Shown here: piece after piece, positions 11,821 through 21,949 of the stretch | Layout of the letters: each line of letters starts with the position of its first letter | Position numbering within the stretch: the stretch's first letter is position 1 | Source: Buxus sempervirens | Taxonomy: Eukaryota > Streptophyta > Magnoliopsida > Buxales > Buxaceae | Length of the DNA stretch: 64,000 bases | Assembly (NCBI GenBank): GCA_947561395.2 | Contig: OX387186.1 | Location: forward strand, 5,920,835 to 5,984,834 | Direction of reading: 5' to 3' | The notes under the pieces: generated by a model | What the model was told of the DNA's origin: nothing | Database searches by the model: none | Seen by the model: only the letters and a program-made list of their open reading frames with translations | Program-made: the position numbers and the translations under genes

Positions 11821-11940
11821 CATCCTCTGCAGCGCATGCTGCGTACACCCCCTCACATTCAATGGGGGGGCCCACCATACATTTGGGGGGCCCCACACGG
11901 TCATGTGAGGGGCTGTCTACAGCATGCGCTGTAGACGATG
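11821..11940. repeat. Long fold-back hairpin (about 39-bp arms)
   Basis: Arm 11821-11859 and the reverse complement of 11902-11940 share AGCGCATGCTG and CCCCTCACAT, with several mismatches between. The 42-base loop is rich in G- and C-runs (GGGGGGGCCCACC, GGGGGGCCCCAC). It resembles a fold-back MITE. No convincing target duplication was seen. It lies upstream of the PP2C gene. Confidence 0.7.
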
Positions 11941-12113
11941 CCCATTCGCCGAAAACACAACAATAGCAAGGTGGTTTCAACTCTAGCATATTGGGTTAGG
12001 TCAGTGAATGGTTGAGCCCGGCCTGAATTAGAGAATGGGCCTAAAAAATTAATTTTAGCGGTGTGGATCACAGCCCACCCAATTCTTGTTTTGGGTTCAT
12101 TCGGCCTCGAGGC

Positions 12114-12346
12114 TAGTGGCGGAACCACCTTAGAGCTAGAGGGGGCAACAATTGCCCCCCCCTAAAATTTTATTTTTTAATTTAAAATATATTTTTTTCT
12201 ATATGTTTTAATTGAAGTTTATGTTTTGCCCCCTCTAAAATTTCTGGTTTGCCTCCCTAACTCATTAAAATTTCTATATTTCATGAAAAGTGTTAATTGA
12301 AAATTTTTTTTGCCCCCTCAGATTTGGAGTCTTGATTCCGCCACTG
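12114..12346. mobile_element. hAT-type MITE, CAGTGGCGGA family, 8-bp target duplication
   Basis: 233-bp element. It begins TAGTGGCGGAACC and ends GATTCCGCCACTG, so its termini are inverted copies of the CAGTGGCGGA motif used by many plant hAT MITEs. It is flanked by a perfect CTCGAGGC duplication (12106-12113 and 12347-12354). Inside are AT-rich DNA and GCCCCCTC/GAGGGGGC words near the ends. It is non-coding. Confidence 0.9.
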
Positions 12347-12354
12347 CTCGAGGC

Positions 12355-13524
12355 CACACCATCTGAACCCACATGTCCTTGCTCCTTCCACATCAAGTTT
12401 CAGAACTGACATAATAATACTTTGATATCTATGACCTCCAACGAATGTGTCATACTTCTCTCACATTTTGCAACCTTCTTTACACACATTCTACAAACCC
12501 TTTATCATTACTTATAAACTTCATAATGCAAGGAAACCCTGCACAGAATCCTTTTCTTGTCAAAAATGGCTTCTTGATAAGGGAATTAAAAGCAGGTTGC
12601 AGATGGGTAAGACCATGGCTTCAACATGGTCCTACACAAAACCCAAATGGGCGACAAGCAGCTCTTTTGGAATAGATTAAATCAAGATGAGTGTCGGAGC
12701 ACATATTATCAAGAAGATTGTCTCAGATCTCTCTCCTGTTCTTTCCATTTCCCAGAAACCAAAGAAAACCATGGTTTTTAATAAGCCATTATAATTATAA
12801 AGAAAGCCTTGTTGATACCATTATGGCACACTCTTGTGACAGGCCAAAGCAAGCTCTAAGTTAATGACCTTTGTTGCTTTGCACAAAGCAGCTCTTATTT
12901 TAATGACATGGCACAAAGCCCATGCACAACCCTTTTTCAAGCTCATCTTGCTTTGTGCAAGAAAAAGGAAAAAGAATGTTGGGTCTTAAATCAAAAGATA
13001 AAGTTGATTAAGGCTGCGTTTGGATACCAAAGAAACTGCACAAGGCTTTTCACCGAGCAGTTTCTTTCAGTTTAATCTGGTATTTTCACAACATCATTTT
13101 TCTCTCTTTTCTTTTCCGGGTATCCAAATGATGCAGGCACCTACGTTTTCTTGCGATTTCTCGACATCCAAACGCGGCGTGGAGGGTGTTCTTAAGGATT
13201 ATCGACGACTTGATTTGCAACAAATTGATCACATCCGTCCAATTGTGCTGTATGGCCCACCAATGAACGGCTTGGATCTTTGATAACCTTGTGGGCCACC
13301 CTCATCGCTTCGGAAGGTCGGACTCTATTTGTCTCTTGCTTGAGTCGCAAAAGTGAAGACCACAAAGATTTTGAAGCTGACCCCCAACAAGGGGTCAAGA
13401 CCACTCCACGTGTCCCCTTTGACGGGAACAGCCACTTCAGCTCCTTGTTCTTATCAGCTCCGCAAGCTTTGAATAAGATGCTCCAATCCCCCTCTCCATT
13501 GACCAAGTTGCCGTGAAGACTTCA
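12355..13524. promoter_or_regulatory. Upstream region of the 13525 gene
   Basis: Non-coding upstream DNA. A candidate MITE lies at 13012-13178. The last 300 bases look like 5' UTR and proximal promoter, although a fortuitous minus-strand open frame runs through 13192-13506. No TATA box was assigned. Confidence 0.4.
13012..13178. mobile_element. Candidate MITE with GGCTGCGTTTGGAT ends
   Basis: The left end GGCTGCGTTTGGAT and the reverse complement of the right end, GCCGCGTTTGGAT, form short terminal inverted repeats around 167 bp of non-coding DNA. Such ends are common in Harbinger-like MITEs. No 3-bp or 8-bp duplication could be matched, so this is tentative. Confidence 0.45.
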
Positions 13525-14196
13525 ATGGAGGCCGACCAGCCACAGAATCCCGGCGCCCGAAATGGTTCAGACGACATGTTCTCTTTCGAGTTCGATCGCG
13601 TTGCGCCAGTCTCGCCAACTAATGATCCGACCAAAGCCTCCCCGGCCGATATTTTGTTCTCCAATGGCATTCTGCAGCCACACGCCTTCCCCTTTCAATC
13701 CGTCAAGAGCTCAGGACGCGATCTCCCGCGAGTGACAAGCCGCACAAGCAGCGTTAGTAGCAAGGAGGAATCGTTCTCTTCGTCCCGCAGCAACAGCACT
13801 AGTAGCGGAAGCAGCAGTTGCGGTAGTGCTAGAACCAGTTTAAGCGAACATGGAGAGTGCAGAAGGTCGATTTCGAGCAGAGTTGCGAGCAAAACATCGA
13901 TTACAGGCGAAAGAACACAACCAAGAAGATCGGCTTCGCTTCAATCATATGGGTCTTCGCAAAAGTGGCAGTTTATAACATCGGTACCAGTGTTGACTTC
14001 ATCGGCGGAGTTATGCCGTCGGAAGAAGATGGAGGCTTTGGCACGAGAAGCTTCAAAATCGAAGAAACCAGTTGGGGAAGAGAAGGCTGTGAAGTCATGG
14101 TTCGGCCGGAGAATTGCCAGATCGTTTGTGTCGGTTTGCAAAGAATGCCACGCTCTCGAATCACCAACTAACGATGAGAGGTTAGGAGAGAAATGA
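13525..14196 (+). CDS. Ser-rich plant-specific protein of unknown function
   Basis: Single-exon gene, 223 residues. The first ATG of the frame is at 13525 (MEADQPQNPGARNGSDDMFS). Visible parts: an N-terminal segment with FSFEFDRVAPVSP and SPADILFSNGILQPHAFPFQ; a long Ser/Thr-rich low-complexity middle (SSSRSNSTSSGSSSCGSART); the segment QSYGSSQKWQFITSVPVLTS; a basic stretch RRKKMEALAREASKSKK; and a C-terminal block WFGRRIARSFVSVCKECHAL. The pattern of SPAD-fNG, a Ser-rich spacer and a basic C-terminal ECHA block is familiar from uncharacterised plant proteins. It also loosely resembles membrane-associated kinase regulators. No enzyme motif, signal peptide or membrane segment is present. Phosphorylation-dependent signalling is only a guess. 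Confidence 0.8.
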   Translation: MEADQPQNPGARNGSDDMFSFEFDRVAPVSPTNDPTKASPADILFSNGILQPHAFPFQSVKSSGRDLPRVTSRTSSVSSKEESFSSSRSNSTSSGSSSCGSARTSLSEHGECRRSISSRVASKTSITGERTQPRRSASLQSYGSSQKWQFITSVPVLTSSAELCRRKKMEALAREASKSKKPVGEEKAVKSWFGRRIARSFVSVCKECHALESPTNDERLGEK

Positions 14197-14300
14197 ACTT
14201 AACAGGAGTCCCAGGCTCTGGGGATGTTTGCTTGCATCATTGTATTAATTTTGGTCTGTAACTGTCATGGTTTCTTGCTGTTTTTGATGGGTTTTTCATT

Positions 14301-14353
14301 AACTTGGAGAAATCTTTCAGAAATCTTGCCTCTCGGAAAGATTTCTCCAAGTT
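14301..14353 (+). repeat. Perfect 18-bp inverted repeat downstream of the 13525 gene
   Basis: 14301-14318 (AACTTGGAGAAATCTTTC) is exactly complementary to 14336-14353, with a 17-base loop. It starts about 105 bases past the stop codon, so it probably lies in the 3' UTR. The RNA would fold into a stable stem. It is too short for a typical plant miRNA precursor unless the surrounding sequence also pairs. Confidence 0.85.
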
Positions 14354-14945
14354 GTAACGGGTCTAACGGCTCTAGAGTTACCTCTACATATTACTCTATT
14401 TCGAACTTCGAATTGCTCTAAATCTGCACGATCAGCCATTACTGACACAACCGATACAAGAAAAACAGGTTTGAATTTGAAAGCAGGATCTCAAGCACAA
14501 AAAAGTCCATCATCCTCAGAATTAAGGGCTAAAGGAAGAATTCTAATAGAGATTCGACTGTGCACTATTTCTTCTCGTGTTTAAGGTAATTATTTCATAT
14601 CATGAAACAAAATTGAGGATTTCGGACAACTTATCTGAGTCCATAAGATCAAAAGCTATTCCATTGTAGACACAGGTGTGGCTATATCCTCCTTTTGATT
14701 TCTAGGTTTCCTCATTCCAATGCAAATATCTGCAAATGTGGGTACATTGCTTAATTCTTAAAGGAACAAAATTTGGAAGATTGAACAAAGGTGAAGGAAC
14801 CCCACCAAGTAATCAATCATCTCTGCACGCGCCATTTCCATTACTTCAAGTCACAGATAGTCCAATATTCGCCTGAGGAAGTTGTCAACATCAAAATGAA
14901 CTGTCTATATCTCTTTTTTTTGCCGGGGGGGGTGTTGTTGTGGTG

Positions 14946-15063
14946 TAGTTTCAATATGGTGTCCAACAGATTGTTAATTCGAAACAATAATGATTTAAAT
15001 GGGGGGTTTAGTTTCAATATGGTGTCCAACAGATTGTTAATTCGAAACAATAATGATTTAAAT
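14946..15063. repeat. Tandem duplication, 63-bp period
   Basis: Two near-identical units, 14946-15008 and 15009-15063, each starting TAGTTTCAATATGGTGTCC and running to AATGATTTAAATGG. They follow a G-run at about 14925-14931. The very high identity suggests a recent slippage or duplication event. Confidence 0.9.
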
Positions 15064-15146
15064 GGACAATAATTTTACATTGTAATAAGGAAAGAAACAA
15101 TTGCTATGTGTTTGTCCTTTGTTGAAGCCGAAGATGACAAATTACT

Positions 15147-15337
15147 CAGACAAACAAAAACGCCATTCTTGCATTCTTATTTACTGTTTTTTTAAAATCA
15201 ACAGGAGGACAGACACAAAAAGGCACTCCAGTTGTTCAATCTTCAATAAGACAAACAAAAAAGCTATTCTTTTATTCTTATTTCATATTGTTTTTCAAAA
15301 TCAACGTGATGACAAACACAAAAAGGCACTCCAGTAC
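15147..15337. repeat. Diverged tandem duplication, about 99-bp period
   Basis: Two units start with AGACAAACAAAAA at about 15148 and 15247. Both end in ACACAAAAAGGCACTCCAGT. They differ by scattered substitutions and are older than the 63-bp duplication next door. Confidence 0.8.
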
Positions 15338-15871
15338 TTCGTTTGGGTTGGTTCATGAGTTTAGTATGGTGATTTCAATATAAAAGTAGTCCACCTGGGT
15401 GACTGGAGATTGAATTGCTGGGCATGGCTGGAATCTTATCGCTAGCTGAAAGTTTTTGACCGTAAATTGTTTAAGTTGTAAAACATGGAGCTATAGAACG
15501 TTTGAAATGTTTCTGACCTTGTATGTGATGGAAGAAAGTTACTTGAGAATATTCCATTTAAGTCTATTTTTTATGTGTGACTAGGTTGTCCAAGCAGTAA
15601 CCGAAATTCTAAGTGAAATCTCATAATTCATAAACAGAGAAAATTATGACTAGCCTAGAGCTCGTATGAGTTGTATCCCACGCAAGGACAAAAGTGCAAG
15701 AAAAGCCATATGTTAAATGATGATTGCAAAACACCAGATCAATGGAAAGAATTAGGAAGAGTTAAAGGGTTAGGAAACAAGAACTGGAATTTGAGTAGTA
15801 AAAGAGAGCAAAGTTTTCTTCTGGGTACAACACTAACCCCTTATATCCCTCTGATACAAAGCACTCTAATA

Positions 15872-18100
15872 TCACTCTAAGAAGGTCTCCATGATGTCTG
15901 AATAAATTCCAGCTTCAGAGCTCCTATAGTCAACAGGGTGGTGCTGATGGTGATCTAGAGACGTGGAAGAAGACGAAGGTGCCATTCTTGCAGGTAATGT
16001 AAAGCTCCTCTTGAACTTGCTTTCCATCTTCCTGACACTGTTGGAATGGCTTTCTAAGCTCAAGTAGTCGTTCGCATTTCCAGTGTTGTCACTTCTACTC
16101 ATATGTTGACTCTGCGAATTCGATGCTTCAGAGACACCCTTAGACTCATCAGTCTTGATGCAAAGGTTCATGGCTGGATTAGCATTTTTCTCACCGAGGA
16201 TGAGTGAGTGGTGAGGTTGGTTTGGCTTGTTTCCTAGGCCATCAGGACCAAATAGAAGCTTGGCATCATCTGACCTTCCAGTGAGAGCATTGAAGAATGA
16301 CAACCCATTTGGCCATTTTATATCAGAATCATGATCAGTCATCATATCTTCCATTTGAGGATTGGATGAATGAGGAAGGAGAAACATATGGGTCTCATCT
16401 TTGGACTGTGGCATTCCAAGTCTAGCATTGTTTTGAAAGTTTGGAGAAGCAACAAGAGAAGTTGCAGATGGGAGTGACCTTTGGCTCCAGTTGAATATGG
16501 GAGCAGGGGGGCGAGTCGGAGCACCAGATTGTTTCAAAGGAGCCGACGAAGGAGAAGAAGAATTATTCCTGGTTGAAGAGAAAAGCTGTGATAGGTAGAA
16601 GCCAGATTGGTAGCCAAGAGATTCAAAGGTATGCCTCATTCTCAGTACAAAGTGCAGATCTTCAGGTATCTGAGGATAGATATTATGTTCCAGTGAGATC
16701 GAATCATTCAAGGATTGAATGGGACCCATAAATCCATATATTCTTTGCATAAAGACCAAGCAAACAATCTTCAAAATAAGAAAATCAAAACCCCCAAAAA
16801 ATAAATACCTAATATAAAAATAAAAGAAATATGAAACTCACAATCTTGCACGAACCCAGTTGTAGAAGGCCATGGCCAGCTTGAATCACAGCAATGGTCT
16901 AAAAAGAGAGAGTATCTCAGTAAATGTAATATGAACAAATTTGCAGATAACAACAACATCAGCATGACAATAGTTGATTTCACACCTGAATTCCAGAGTT
17001 AAACTGATCAGTCCATTCAGGGGGAAGCTGAAAGAAAGTCAAAATTGGAGAACATCAATGGAGATGAATAATACATGTAACCTAGCATAGAAAAAATTTA
17101 TATGATCAAACACCCAATTTTTATATTATGCAGCCCTAAGCCTTTTGTTTGTCCCTATACATGTATGAAAGCATAAATTTCCAAGTGTTCTGTGGGGTTC
17201 CCATACATACAGCATCAAATGAACTCTGCCAGTAGTTGGAGATATTAGGTTCACATTCAGTGGGTTCTTTGAAAACCCATTTATGGCACTTATCAGAAGC
17301 AACCTTTCCCATCAACCTGTTCAAACCAATTAACCAATCAAATCAAATAATAAGATAAATCCTTCTTTTATTCTCCTAAACTAATTTACTGTCACATGGA
17401 AAATATTGCAAACATAATGACAATTAATTATTTTTTTAAAAAAACACCTACCAAGCACCCACCCTTCTCCATAATTATACAACTGAATGGACATCTTGCT
17501 GAAGGCTTTTCTGACTGGATCCTCTCCATCTATATCTTCCAAACACTCTGCCACCCTTCCCCGGCAAAACCCATCTTCCCACATCAGCATCCTACAGAAA
17601 ATCACAAACACAACTCAGAAATCACCCAAGAAACAGGCATAACACTCAAGACCCATCTCTCTTCATCAATCTTTCTTTATCTGTGTTTTAATTCCCTGTT
17701 TTTCTTTTTTTTTTTTTTTTTTTAACTCTGCTCCACCAAGAACAAAATGAGCAAACAAATATGACAGTAGTAGTGGTGGTAAATAACAATAGCAACACTC
17801 ACAAGCTTCCATTGTCATCCCCAACCTTGCAGCCATTACCACCCCTACTTCTCCTACAATTACCAAAAAAGGAAAAAACCATATAAGGAAATCAAAGAAA
17901 TGGAAGCAGATGAACTATAACAGTAGCTTAATTTGCAAGTGAAACGAAGAGGGATAGTGTTGAACATACGGACGAGGTCGAATAGTCCAGAAGACGGAGT
18001 AAGTCCAGTCTGAATTGACACAGACGCTCCTGAGGGCCTCATGAAGTGCCATCATCCCAACCGCTTCTTTGCTCCTATCTAATGCTCCTGAGCCCACCAT
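15872..18100 (-). CDS. RSS3-like transcriptional regulator (MYC_N-like domain, no bHLH)
   Basis: Complete seven-exon gene: 17970-18100, 17803-17853, 17463-17591, 17211-17316, 16986-17027, 16842-16898 and 15872-16669, 437 residues; all borders GT-AG and phases consistent. After a short leader the N-terminal domain reads MALHEALRSVCVNSDWTYSV FWTIRPRP, LMLMWEDGFCRGRV, LMGKVASDKCHKWVF, NYWQSSFDA, LPPEWTDQFNSGIQTIAVIQ, GLLQLGSCKI and IPEDLHFVLRMRHTFESLGY. This is the MYC_N-like fold of rice RICE SALT SENSITIVE 3 and its homologues. The C-terminal half is Ser/Asn-rich and ends with KFKRSFTLPARM and YSDIMETFLE. No bHLH is present, as expected. In rice, RSS3 bridges JAZ repressors and bHLH factors in root-tip nuclei; the same role here is inference. 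Confidence 0.93.
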
Positions 18101-18660
18101 CTCTCTTTCCCCTCTTTTTTCTCTTTCACTTCACAATAACACCTTTTCTCTCTATCTCCCTCTATCTCTCTACTACTGATTTATCTCATTTCTGTAACTG
18201 ATGCCCTTTTTTCTTTCCTTTTTTTTTAATCTTCTCCAGAAAACTCTGCTCTGCTAAGCAAACAATTGAGTCGGCCACTTTTACATCTCCCTCTCTCTTT
18301 CTGGAGCAGTCTCTTTACCACCTGTTCCTTTGTCCCTCAGAGGTAACAAGGTTTGGTAATCTGAGAGGGAGAAGGTAAAAGGACTACGTGAGAGAGAGAG
18401 AGAGAGTGTGTGCGCGCGTGGGTACGAAAGCGAGCTGGGGTGGGTTTGTTCCTTCTTCGTATAAAACCATAAAAAACAAGCAGTGGGACAGCTTTTATCC
18501 TATCTTCCTTTTTTTAACAGAGCGAGGATGAAATTTTTAACCCAAAAATGGAGGAAAAACGCAGAGTGACGGAGAAAAGTGCGTGTCACCGTGTGTTCTT
18601 AAAATTCAAATTACACCTGTACCCTTCTGTCGGGAATGTTGTGCGACTGTTTGGAGGCAT
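18101..18660. promoter_or_regulatory. 5' UTR and proximal promoter of the RSS3-like gene
   Basis: Strongly pyrimidine-rich on the plus strand (18110-18330), with a GA microsatellite at about 18390-18406 followed by GTGTGTGCGCGCG. Purine/pyrimidine-biased leaders of this type are usual for plant regulatory genes. No TATA box was assigned. Confidence 0.4.
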
Positions 18661-18688
18661 GGTCAAGTTTGGCTGGTTAGACTTGACC
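18661..18688. promoter_or_regulatory. Inverted pair of W-box cores
   Basis: GGTCAAGT at 18661-18668 and ACTTGACC at 18681-18688 are an exact inverted pair of TTGACC/GGTCAA cores, the site bound by WRKY factors. They are about 560 bases upstream of the RSS3-like ATG. This is a motif match only. Confidence 0.35.
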
Positions 18689-20419
18689 AAAGTACAATCC
18701 CCCACATCGACATAAATTTTGTTTCATTTCACTTATAATAGGTGCTTGATATTTGATAAGACATCAAAAATATAAATTTTAAAGAAAAAATTTTGCATTT
18801 TTATTTGGAGCATCCAAAGAATGGTATTAAAAACTAACTTGTAAAGTAAAGATTTATTGTGGTTTAATCATAATTTTTTAAACGCAATCGACACATTTGT
18901 GAAAGCTTTAAATAAAAGTGCAGATAGGAACTCCACAGGATGTGAGCCGCGACAAAAAGCTTTTTAGTCTCCCTTGACAAGTTTAACTTGCTTATGAGAC
19001 CAGACTCTTTCAAACACTTCAAGTAGTAAGGTGACTCACTACACCATGCAAAAATTAGATTTAAAGAATGGTCATAAAAATACATATAGAGAAGTAGGAT
19101 TCTTCCATAAACTTTTTCCTATGTATTATACATTTTGTACATATGGGGTTTTGATTTAAAGTGCTTTACAAGAAAAGCAAACTCAAATGGTATTTGTTTT
19201 CCATGCATGAAGCATTGATAGTAAGATAATTTTCTTATAATTGTTAGATAATTATCATCCTCCCTGTTCTCCTTGTTTGGAATTGCCAGTTGCCTATGAT
19301 GAATCATGTCCCTTTTAATGGGTCCCGAGTTCAAGCCTTGATGACTTCTCTGATCTTTCTTTAGGTTGCACTTGAAGGGCATGTGGATGATGTCTTTCAT
19401 GGAAAGGAAGAGGGCAATTAAGGCAAGTGAAATGAACAGAATCTTGACCGGTCAAAAGATTAGAACTGGAGTGATTCAGATTTCTGGTAGGATTAGACTT
19501 GGACAAATATTTTAAACCACTACAATAATATTATTATGTCAGGTGTGATGAGTAAAGAACAAGAAAGGAGGGCATCATGGTAATTTAAATCAATTATAAA
19601 TCACAAAGACGGTACTACTGGCATGGTAAGTAACAACGGGGAAGTGGGGGTGATTAGCATGTCACGTGAGCACGTGATGGTTCAGTGGGCGGTGCATCGT
19701 AAAGCATAAATAAAAGAGAGAAAGGTCAGAGAGAGGAGAAAGGTTAAGGTTACATTAGAGAGGATAGAGATGGAGAGAGAGTAGAGAGAGAGAGAGGGGA
19801 GGGGCAAAAGGAGTTGAAATAATAAAGAGACGAACGCACGAATTGCGGGCTTTGCACCCTTCGATCACGACAGCCTCTGCCTACTTAACGAATTAGCATT
19901 ACATCACAACGCAAATCTCTCTCTACCTCTCTCTCAACGCGCATTGACCGCCTATGGCCTCGCTCCTGACTGCATGACCGTCTCTTTTGTGGGGGCCTTT
20001 ACAGAACCAACCTCTTTGCTTGTCAAAAACCCTAACACACTCAACCGGGTAACAAGGTTTTTTTTTTTTTTTTTTGGCTAAAAGGTTATTGTAATCAATT
20101 TGATTAATTAACTTTTGAGTCCATGATTGTAGCGTCCCAATATTTGATGACAAAGGCACATCAAAGATAGTGAGTAATAAATGATAAAAATAGAAACAAT
20201 AACAAAATATTTTTATGATCCTATTTCTTTATATAGGTACATCTTCTACAAGTCATGGAAGCTCTGGACCACTCTATGTGAGATCAACTAGTCCAATGGT
20301 AAAGCATGTGTACACATCAATCGGTTTTATGTTGAAACGTGTACGTATAGTGTACGTATACGCCTTTATATTGTAATGTATTTGCATCAATATTTTTGAA
20401 CCACTTAATTTTAAAAGAA
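18689..20419. other. Intergenic DNA, no gene seen
   Basis: AT-rich DNA. It includes two G-box cores CACGTG at 19663-19668 and 19671-19676 inside a near-palindrome, a GA-rich tract at 19700-19800 and a CT-rich stretch at 19915-19940. This looks like promoter plus leader, but I found no matching coding exon on either strand. A T-run of about 18 lies near 20060. Confidence 0.45.
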
Positions 20420-21022
20420 CTAGTAGGAGTGCACGTGCAAGACTGCACATGGAGAGAGGAAAAGTGGGGAGAGAGAGAATGGAGAGAGGAGAAGTGGGGA
20501 CAGTTACAAACTAATTATTTTTGTACGAAAATGGTGAATTGAGACGTGTATAGAGCTGGAAACGGATCGGTCGGGTCATAATCGGGTTGTGGTCAAACGG
20601 GTCGGGTTCAGGTTGACCCGATTAATAGCGGGTTGGGAAAACCCCAAACCGAACCCAACCTACCAACCCGATTATATATTTTTTTATTTTTTATTTTTTC
20701 AAAAAGTATTATTAAAATAGCATGGGGGATAATTGTGTCGGGTTCTAGTCATAATCGGGTTGGCAGGTTATAATCGGGTTGGTTCATACCACTTTTTTTT
20801 TTTTTTAAATTGGGTTGACCTCATTACAGGCGGGTTGGGAAAACCCCAACCCGCACCCGACCCAATTAATAAATGAGTCAACCCAACCCATTTATAATTG
20901 AGTTAGTCGAGTATAGCCTTGTATTATTGAAACCAAACTATACAAAGGATGGGCATTTTGGGAAAGTTGTACATTGTTTTTGGCACGCTTCCCAGGGGGT
21001 ACCTCACGTTATATAGTATAGA
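20420..21022 (-). mobile_element. Non-autonomous Helitron (minus orientation)
   Basis: Read on the minus strand, the element starts TCTATACTATATAACGTG at 21022, preceded by A. It ends with the palindrome TGCACGTGCA followed by CTCCTA and CTAG (20423-20420), followed by T. A TC start, a short hairpin about 10 bases before CTRR, insertion between A and T and no terminal inverted repeats are the Helitron hallmarks. No Rep/helicase coding is present. It carries a GGGTT-rich hAT-like sequence at about 20551-20915. Confidence 0.8.
20551..20915. mobile_element. GGGTT/AACCC-rich hAT-like MITE, right end unclear
   Basis: Starts TAGAGCTGGAAACGGATCGG, the same terminal motif as the element at 32448-33693 (which ends CCAGCTCTA). 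It shares the dense CGGGTT/AACCCG subterminal words and TATTAATAGCGGGTTGGG-type blocks. The expected right terminal repeat and 8-bp duplication were not found, so it may be truncated. It is nested in the Helitron at 20420-21022. Confidence 0.55.
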
Positions 21023-21949
21023 TTAGGTACGCATTACACTGTGTACTAATAGACACGTAAATTTTGAGGATAATTTAGAAAAAAAAAAGGCTGTTAACTT
21101 AATAGAAGGGCTAGTTACATCTCAAATGAACCATTTGTATTAATCCCATTGATAACAAATGGCATTTCCTTTTGTCCCAGAATTCGGTGGTACCGTGATA
21201 CCACCAGCTGGGATGGGGTTCGAGGGTGTGGGGCCTCCTCCCAACACGAGCATCTGTCTGTCCGTTTCACGCCATTGGTACCAGATGAAACGATCTCATT
21301 GATAACACGTGGTTGATTTGTAGAACTGACACTAAACATTAAATTTGTTAAAAGTCGTAAATTCTATTTATCCATGTATACATACAAAGCTAATATCAAA
21401 GATTTTGCTCCGATAATCTCTTTTTAAAAAATACTTTTAACGTTTTATAAATCCATTTCGATTTTCATTTGACCATATTTAATACTGCACATGTACAGAT
21501 GCGCCCATTGGCATTACATATTATACTTAGGTCACCCTACCATACCCGACATAAATCATAGCAGGATCGAATATGAGATAGGTTAGGGCTTGTCACAACT
21601 AGCATTGAGTATTTCATATGGTGAAAAGGAAAAGATGAGGCAATGACTACTCACAAGACAAATGTATGCTTTGAAAACTTTATGTATATATATATGAAAA
21701 TAAATGATTAGAGAAAGTGAAGTAAGTGGTAGCTAGCAAATTGAGATCTGTTATCATTCTCTCTGCATAGAATCTAAATGTATGCTAAGCTTATCATCCA
21801 TCATTGAGATAATTTTTTAAGCTAACTTTAACCGACCATAATACAAATGATTAAAGAAGAGTTGCTTGCCTAACAAAGCTTGTCTATCATGTATAAAACG
21901 ACAATACTAGTCCCGCTTTATAGTTTATATTTTTATGTAATTTTATAGG
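21023..21949. other. Intergenic DNA, nothing recognised
   Basis: A GC-richer patch at 21180-21300 reads openly on the minus strand for about 75 codons but matches no family I know. The rest is AT-rich. Confidence 0.4.

Larger units (their letters stand above)
14354..15871. other. Intergenic DNA with two local duplications
   Basis: Lies between the 13525 gene and the 3' end of the RSS3-like gene (convergent). It contains the tandem repeats at 14946-15063 and 15147-15337 and otherwise unrecognised AT-rich DNA. Confidence 0.5.

Noticed and set aside
13192-13506. Minus-strand 104-codon frame upstream of the 13525 gene
   Set aside because: No recognisable domain; it overlaps the probable leader of the plus-strand gene.
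16670-16774. In-frame N-terminal extension of the last RSS3-like exon (MKIVCLVFMQ...)
   Set aside because: It is intron read-through: joining SCKI directly to IPEDLHF at 16669 restores the conserved family sequence.
20270-20320. tRNA-like phrase (TAGTCCAATGGTAAAGC)
   Set aside because: No acceptor, anticodon or T-arm could be folded around it.
21115-21339. Minus-strand frame in a GC-richer patch
   Set aside because: It matches nothing I recognise and is too short to call.
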